Below, in pieces: positions 60,057-64,000 of a stretch of DNA of 64,000 nucleotides. This stretch comes from Mycolicibacterium porcinum (GTDB lineage Bacteria > Actinomycetota > Actinomycetes > Mycobacteriales > Mycobacteriaceae): contig MVIG01000021.1 of NCBI GenBank assembly GCA_002086835.1, positions 23,835 to 87,834 on the forward strand, in the 5' to 3' direction. Each line of letters starts with the position of its first letter. Position 1 is the stretch's first letter. The notes under the pieces were generated by a model, which made no database searches, was not told where the DNA came from, and was given only the letters and a program-made list of their open reading frames with translations. Position numbers and translations under genes: made by a program.

Positions 60057-60137
60057 TATCCGCTGATGGGGATACCGCCGGTACCGTTTGTGTACACGAA
60101 GCGGGTGAATGTAAACCCCACATGGGAGGTTGGACCG

Positions 60138-61154
60138 ATGGCTCGGACCAGAATGATCAGGCGCTGGCGCAAGAACATGGACGTCAGCGATGACACCCAG
60201 TACGCCGACATGCTCGCGACCTTGTCGGAGGGGTCGGTGCGTCGAAGTTTCAATCCGTACACAGACATCGATTGGGACGCAAAGGCGTTCGCAGTCAAGG
60301 CAGACGATCCGCGCTGGATCCTGCCCGAATCGGACCCGATCGGCGCTCACGCGTGGTACCAGGCCCAGCCGGTGGAGCGGCAGATCGAGATCGGCATGTG
60401 GCGCCAGGCCAACGTCGCCAAGGTCGGTGAGCAGTTCGAGAACATCCTGATCCGCGGCCTGATGGAGTACTCGTTCTGGGTGCCCAACGGCTCGCCGGAG
60501 TACCGGTACTGCCTGCACGAATCGATTGAGGAGTGCAACCACAATCTGATGTTCCAGGAGATGGTGAACCGGATCGGCATGGATGTGCCGGGCATGCCGC
60601 GGCTGCTCAAGTGGCTGCAGCCGCTCATCCCGTTGACCGCGGGCCCGCTGCCGATTCCGTTCTTCTTCGGCATTCTCGCCGGTGAAGAGCCCATCGATCA
60701 CACGCAGAAGAACGTGCTGCGCGAGGGTAAGGCCCTGCATCCGATCATGGAGCGGGTGATGGCGATCCACGTCGCCGAGGAGGCCCGCCACATGTCATTC
60801 GCGCACCAGTACCTGCACAAGCGGGTGCCCAACCTGCGTCGCCGGCAGCGCTGGATCCTGTCGCTGTTCGTGCCGCTGACCATGCGCATCCTGTGCTCGG
60901 CCATCATCGTGCCGCCGCGGGCGTTCTGGAAGGAATTCGACATCCCGCGCTCGGTGCGCAAGGACCTGTTTTTCGGTTCGCCCGAATCGCGCAAGATTCT
61001 TCGGGACATGTTCGGCGACGTCCGGATGCTGTGCCACGACACCGGCCTGATGAACCCGATCGCCAAGCTGATGTGGCGGATCTGCAAGATCGACGGGCCG
61101 CCGAGCCGCTACCGTAGCGAGCCGCAACGCCAGCACCTACTTTCGGCCGTGTAG
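60138..61154 (+). CDS. AurF-like diiron oxygenase, paralog 2
   Basis: A 338-residue protein, same length as paralog 1 and about two thirds identical by eye. ATG 60138 is preceded by GGGAGG. All AurF-type ligands are kept: EQFENIL, IEECNHNLMF, AGEEPIDH and IHVAEEARHMSF. Conserved blocks around them (FWVPNGSPEYRYCLHE, ESDPIGAHAWYQAQP, FDIPRSVRKDL) are shared with paralog 1. Upstream control differs: a DosR-type box here, twin N5 palindromes there. This suggests the same chemistry deployed under different signals. The physiological substrate is unknown. The flavin monooxygenase gene follows 110 nt downstream. Confidence 0.82.
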   Translation: MARTRMIRRWRKNMDVSDDTQYADMLATLSEGSVRRSFNPYTDIDWDAKAFAVKADDPRWILPESDPIGAHAWYQAQPVERQIEIGMWRQANVAKVGEQFENILIRGLMEYSFWVPNGSPEYRYCLHESIEECNHNLMFQEMVNRIGMDVPGMPRLLKWLQPLIPLTAGPLPIPFFFGILAGEEPIDHTQKNVLREGKALHPIMERVMAIHVAEEARHMSFAHQYLHKRVPNLRRRQRWILSLFVPLTMRILCSAIIVPPRAFWKEFDIPRSVRKDLFFGSPESRKILRDMFGDVRMLCHDTGLMNPIAKLMWRICKIDGPPSRYRSEPQRQHLLSAV

Positions 61155-61264
61155 CCGCCGTCCGCTGCGGAACCCGGCTGGGACTCTGGCCATTCCGGCA
61201 GCGTCGACGACCCGACAGGAAATACAGCACCGATAATCCCGTGCATCGAAAGGCTTGGTTGGCT

Positions 61265-62773
61265 GTGATTGATATCGAACACCTCGACGTGCTGATCATC
61301 GGTGCCGGTATCTCCGGCATCGGTGCCGCCTACTACCTGCAGCGCGAACACCCCGGGCGCAGCTACGCGATCCTGGAGGCCCGCGGTGCAACCGGCGGCA
61401 CCTGGGACCTGTTCCGCTATCCGGGCATTCGGTCGGACTCCGACCTGCACACCTTCGGCTACGAGTTCAAGCCGTGGCGTGATGAGTACGCGATCGCCAC
61501 GGCCGACAAGATCCTGGCCTACCTCCGCGAGACCGCCTCGGAGAACGGCATCGACCGCCACATCCGGTTCCACCACAAGGTGCTCGGCGCAGCCTGGGAT
61601 ACCGCGCAGGCGCGCTGGACAGTGGTCATCGAGCGGACCGAGGGCGAGGGAGCAGACCCAGAGCTGGTACAGGTTTCGGCGAGCTGGCTGTTCTGTGGTG
61701 GTGGGTACTACCGCTACGACCAGGGCTACACCCCGCACTTCGAGGGACAGGAGCGGTTCGCCGGCCAGATCGTGCACCCCCAGCACTGGCCCGAGGACCT
61801 CGACTACGCAGGCAAGAAGGTCGTGGTGATCGGCAGTGGTGCCACCGCGGTCACGCTGGTCCCGTCGATGGCGGGCACCGCGGCTCACGTCACCATGTTG
61901 CAGCGCTCACCCACCTATGTGATGCCGGTGCCGGCCAAGGACAAGTTTGCCAACACCGCCAAGCGGCTGCGGGGCGACGAGCGTGGCTATGCGCTGACTC
62001 GGCGCAAGAACATCGTCAAACAACGTGGTGTCTACACGTTCTGCCAGACGTTTCCGAAGGCTGCGCGGGCCTTGATCCGCTGGGTCAATGCAGCCAAGTT
62101 GCCCGCCGGGTATCCGGTGAACGAGCATTTCGGCCCTCGCTACAACCCGTGGGATCAGCGGCTATGTGCGGTGCCCGACGGTGATCTGTTCGCCGTGCTC
62201 GGTGCGGGCAGCGCCTCGGTGGTCACCGACCGCATCGCGACATTTACCGAGACGGGCATCCTGCTGGAGTCCGGACGCGAGCTCGACGCCGACATCATCG
62301 TCACCGCAACGGGTCTGAACATCCAGTTGCTCGGCGGAATGACGCTCACGGTAGACGGTGAGCCGATCGACCTGTCGAAAACCGTGGCCTACAAGGGAAT
62401 GATGCTGTCCGGCGTTCCCAACTTCGTGCTCGCGTTCGGCTACACGAACTCGTCATGGACGCTCAAGATCGACCTGTTGTGCGAGCATTTCTGCCGGCTG
62501 CTGAGCCATATGGACAGCAACGGCTACGACATGGCGTGGCCGGTCGCCGATCCTGAGATGGAAACTCTTCCGCTGCTGGACTTTTCGGCAGGATACGTGC
62601 AGCGGGCTCTGGGCGAGCTGCCGCGCCGCGGCGTCGACGGTCCGTGGGTGATGTCGATGAACTACTTCCATGACGTGGCGATGCTCCGAAACGGGCCCGT
62701 GGTCGACCCGAATCTCGCGTTCGAGAAGGTTGCGACGAAGACCCGCTCGGAGACGGCCGGTGGACTGAACTGA
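61265..62773 (+). CDS. Flavin-containing (Baeyer-Villiger-type) monooxygenase
   Basis: About 502 residues. The FAD-binding loop is VLIIGAGISGIGAAYYLQ, followed by GGTWDLFRYPGIRSDSD typical of this group. The BVMO fingerprint F-x-G-x3-H-x3-W-P is exact (FAGQIVHPQHWP), and the NADPH loop is VVVIGSGATAVTLVP. These enzymes insert oxygen next to ketones or oxidise N/S atoms; EthA and MymA of M. tuberculosis are relatives that activate thioamide drugs. GTG 61265 is used as start, with TTG 61259 (GAAAGG 5 nt upstream) equally possible. It probably belongs to the same transcriptional neighbourhood as AurF paralog 2 and is followed by a lipoprotein gene 5 nt later. Confidence 0.88.
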   Translation: MIDIEHLDVLIIGAGISGIGAAYYLQREHPGRSYAILEARGATGGTWDLFRYPGIRSDSDLHTFGYEFKPWRDEYAIATADKILAYLRETASENGIDRHIRFHHKVLGAAWDTAQARWTVVIERTEGEGADPELVQVSASWLFCGGGYYRYDQGYTPHFEGQERFAGQIVHPQHWPEDLDYAGKKVVVIGSGATAVTLVPSMAGTAAHVTMLQRSPTYVMPVPAKDKFANTAKRLRGDERGYALTRRKNIVKQRGVYTFCQTFPKAARALIRWVNAAKLPAGYPVNEHFGPRYNPWDQRLCAVPDGDLFAVLGAGSASVVTDRIATFTETGILLESGRELDADIIVTATGLNIQLLGGMTLTVDGEPIDLSKTVAYKGMMLSGVPNFVLAFGYTNSSWTLKIDLLCEHFCRLLSHMDSNGYDMAWPVADPEMETLPLLDFSAGYVQRALGELPRRGVDGPWVMSMNYFHDVAMLRNGPVVDPNLAFEKVATKTRSETAGGLN

Positions 62774-62778
62774 TTCCC

Positions 62779-63399
62779 GTGGACAGACTCATTGTGGTCG
62801 CCGTCGCCGCCGCGCTGTTGGCCGCTTGCAGCAGCACAGAGGAAAACAAGCAAGCGACCTCGGCAGCCGCCCAACGCGCCATGGGAACACCGACGCCGGC
62901 GCCCGCGGCCGCACACTGCGCAGATGTGAGGGCTGACCGGTGGATCGATGTTCCCCTGGCCGCCGGGCAACCGACCATGCGGATTCCGCAGCCACCCAAT
63001 TGGGAATCAGAACCCGAGTTCATCAAGCCGCCGATGAAGCTCGTGCTGCGCAACAATGCACTGGCCGACGGAAACGGAGTGCCTGCGATCACCGTTGCCA
63101 CCGGTGAGGCGATCAAGCCGGACCAGACAGCTGAAGAGATGTTGAACGACAGCATTGCGGGGTTCGCGAACATCGGCGCCCAGAACATCGTGCAGCGGCC
63201 GGTGACCGTGTGCGGATACTCCGCCCGCAGAGTCACCTATAGCGCGGACACAGTGGGTGCCACTGTAGTCGCTGTCGCTGTTCCCCTCGAAGGCAAGATG
63301 TCCGTCGTCATCGTGGCCGCACAGAGCGTGACACCGCAGAACCGCACATTCCGACTGGACTCGGAGCGCGTCTTGTCCGGGATACGTATCGGGTCCTGA
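62779..63399 (+). CDS. LpqN/LpqT-family lipoprotein
   Basis: A 206-residue precursor. A short signal (LIVVAVAAALLAAC) ends in a lipobox LAAC, followed by a Ser/Thr/Ala/Pro-rich linker. The mature domain matches LpqN/LpqT: WIDVPLAAGQPTMRIPQPPNWE, then MKLVLRNNALADGNGVPAITV and late MSVVIVAAQSVTPQNRTF. LpqN-type proteins are anchored outside the cytoplasmic membrane and have been linked to envelope biogenesis and host interaction. GTG start, 5 nt after the monooxygenase. Confidence 0.85.
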   Translation: MDRLIVVAVAAALLAACSSTEENKQATSAAAQRAMGTPTPAPAAAHCADVRADRWIDVPLAAGQPTMRIPQPPNWESEPEFIKPPMKLVLRNNALADGNGVPAITVATGEAIKPDQTAEEMLNDSIAGFANIGAQNIVQRPVTVCGYSARRVTYSADTVGATVVAVAVPLEGKMSVVIVAAQSVTPQNRTFRLDSERVLSGIRIGS

Positions 63400-63417
63400 C
63401 AAATGCCCTTACCGGCC

Positions 63418-63431
63418 GGGACTTCCGCCCC
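63418..63431. promoter_or_regulatory. DosR-type box before whiB (GGGACTTCCGCCCC)
   Basis: Fits GGGnC-N4-GnCCC with the favoured GGGACTT left half. It is 67-80 nt upstream of the whiB ATG. Confidence 0.55.
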
Positions 63432-63497
63432 TAGTGGCAGCAAAGTGCGCGGTGGTCGAATCGTTGTATCTGATCGGTAACTGCGAAAGGAGCATAG

Positions 63498-63842
63498 ATG
63501 GCCCGCCTTCCCGCACCTCACCGTGCTGGTCCGATGGACACCTGCCAGCTGCCGATTCCCGAGTCGGCCTCACAGGATTGGCGTTCACGGGGCAGCTGCC
63601 GCGACGTTGACCCGATGGTGTTCTATGGTCCCGATCGCGAAAGGGCCGCGGCCCGACGACGACGTGTGGCCAGTGCCAAAGCGATCTGCCAGACGTGTCC
63701 GGTAAAGCGCGCCTGCCTCAGACAGTCGCTGAGATTCCCTGAACCGCACGGGGTCTGGGGAGGCCTCACCGCCGATGAACGCAGCAACATACTGATGGAA
63801 CGTGCGCTCGCGGGCAGAGAAGTAGGCAGTGCGGCAACGTAG
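63498..63842 (+). CDS. WhiB-family iron-sulfur regulator
   Basis: A 114-residue protein. The four cysteines for the [4Fe-4S] cluster are Cys34 (GSCRDVDP), Cys64 and Cys67 (ICQTCPV), and Cys73 (RACLRQ), the C-x29-C-x2-C-x5-C pattern of WhiB proteins. GVWGG at residues 85-89 is the beta-turn needed to contact sigma factor. The extended N terminus (about 12 residues before MDTCQ) may reflect a later real start at 63534, but AAGGAG 5 nt before the ATG at 63498 supports the longer form. WhiB proteins sense NO, O2 or redox state. No AT-hook tail is visible, so it is not WhiB7. A DosR-type box lies upstream. Confidence 0.88.
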   Translation: MARLPAPHRAGPMDTCQLPIPESASQDWRSRGSCRDVDPMVFYGPDRERAAARRRRVASAKAICQTCPVKRACLRQSLRFPEPHGVWGGLTADERSNILMERALAGREVGSAAT

Positions 63843-63895
63843 TGGGGCGAGCCGGGGGAGCGGCACCGCGTGATCTGGTGAGTGCCGGCCATGCA

Positions 63896-64000
63896 TCAGA
63901 CCATCGTGTCGGCCGGGGGCAGACCGAACTCGTTGTTGCCGAAGATCAGGTAGGCACGCTCGGGATCGTTGGCGGCGTGCACGCGGCCGGCGTGCGCGTC
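63896..64000 (-). CDS. C-terminal end of an unidentified protein (partial)
   Basis: The last 34 codons of a minus-strand gene read in frame from the window edge to TGA at 63896-63898. They contain HAGRVHAANDPERAYLIFG and end NEFGLPPADTMV. Codon usage and composition are normal for the surrounding DNA. The fragment is too short for me to name a family. It is convergent with the whiB gene. Confidence 0.5.
   Translation of the reverse strand, partial: DAHAGRVHAANDPERAYLIFGNNEFGLPPADTMV

Noticed and set aside
61265-62773. Naming the monooxygenase EthA or MymA
   Set aside because: The BVMO fingerprint is shared by many mycobacterial paralogs; the neighbourhood (AurF, LpqN, WhiB) does not match either locus as I know it.
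1-64000. Mobile elements, prophage, rRNA or tRNA genes
   Set aside because: No transposase, integrase, phage structural gene, terminal inverted repeats, tRNA cloverleaf or rRNA-like sequence was recognised.

Overview
The window is high-GC actinobacterial chromosome and almost certainly comes from an environmental, fast-growing mycobacterium (Mycolicibacterium-like). Evidence includes LpqN-type and LppW-like lipoproteins, small Ala/Pro/Gly-rich exported proteins, a WhiB regulator, an L,D-transpeptidase, a RipB-like NlpC/P60 enzyme, an MprF-like/TrpB2 cluster, many TetR regulators, frequent GTG/TTG starts and 4-bp start/stop overlaps. I saw no rRNA, tRNA, insertion sequence, prophage or CRISPR array. 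This is chromosomal accessory metabolism, not a mobile island.

Layout. 0-4 kb: end of a YnfA-type membrane protein, an SCO6745-type protein, and a gluconate module (FadR-type regulator divergent from gluconokinase and GntP permease) closed by a perfect hairpin. 4-9 kb: RDD and DoxX membrane proteins, a beta-lactamase-like exported protein, a metallo-beta-lactamase-fold hydrolase, a thioesterase and an M42-type peptidase. 9.1-16.8 kb: one tightly overlapping operon with a peptide/nickel-type ABC importer (ATPases fused) and a DszA/NtaA-like plus DszC/SfnB-like flavin monooxygenase pair, probably organosulfur scavenging. 16.9-20.9 kb: GtrA protein, Rieske oxygenase operon with its divergent TetR, and an EamA exporter. 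21.3-25.5 kb: a spermidine/putrescine-type ABC importer whose ATPase appears to start at CTG. 25.7-30.6 kb: MFS and NCS1 transporters, an isopropylmalate-dehydrogenase-like enzyme and a hydrolase. 31-34.3 kb: small exported or membrane proteins, an NTF2-like protein and a meta-cleavage-type hydrolase. 34.6-38.2 kb: MprF-like, rhomboid-like and TrpB2 operon. 38.3-40.9 kb: Mg2+ P-type ATPase.

40.9-46.5 kb is a coherent envelope/copper locus: L,D-transpeptidase divergent from a multicopper oxidase, then BlaI and an M56 peptidase, then an NlpC/P60 operon. Related TACTAC/GTAGTA-type elements lie in their promoters. 46.7-56.9 kb holds uncharacterised enzymes, an MDR reductase with TetR, an NAD-dependent reductase, a PhyH dioxygenase with TetR and operator, a Ser/Thr kinase with an ecto-domain, a small exported protein, a GNAT-like protein and another TetR.

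57-63.9 kb looks like a hypoxia/dormancy (DosR-type) island. It has two AurF-like diiron oxygenase paralogs of identical length flanking a universal stress protein, a tiny membrane protein, a Baeyer-Villiger-type monooxygenase, an LpqN-type lipoprotein and a WhiB regulator. At least five 14-mers of the form GGGnC-N4-GnCCC lie in its non-coding DNA.

Strongest regulatory inferences: (i) a TetR regulon with ATACA-N4-TGTAT operators linking 19.3 kb and 33.0 kb; (ii) a BlaI-type cell-wall regulon; (iii) the DosR-type island with a candidate non-coding RNA region.
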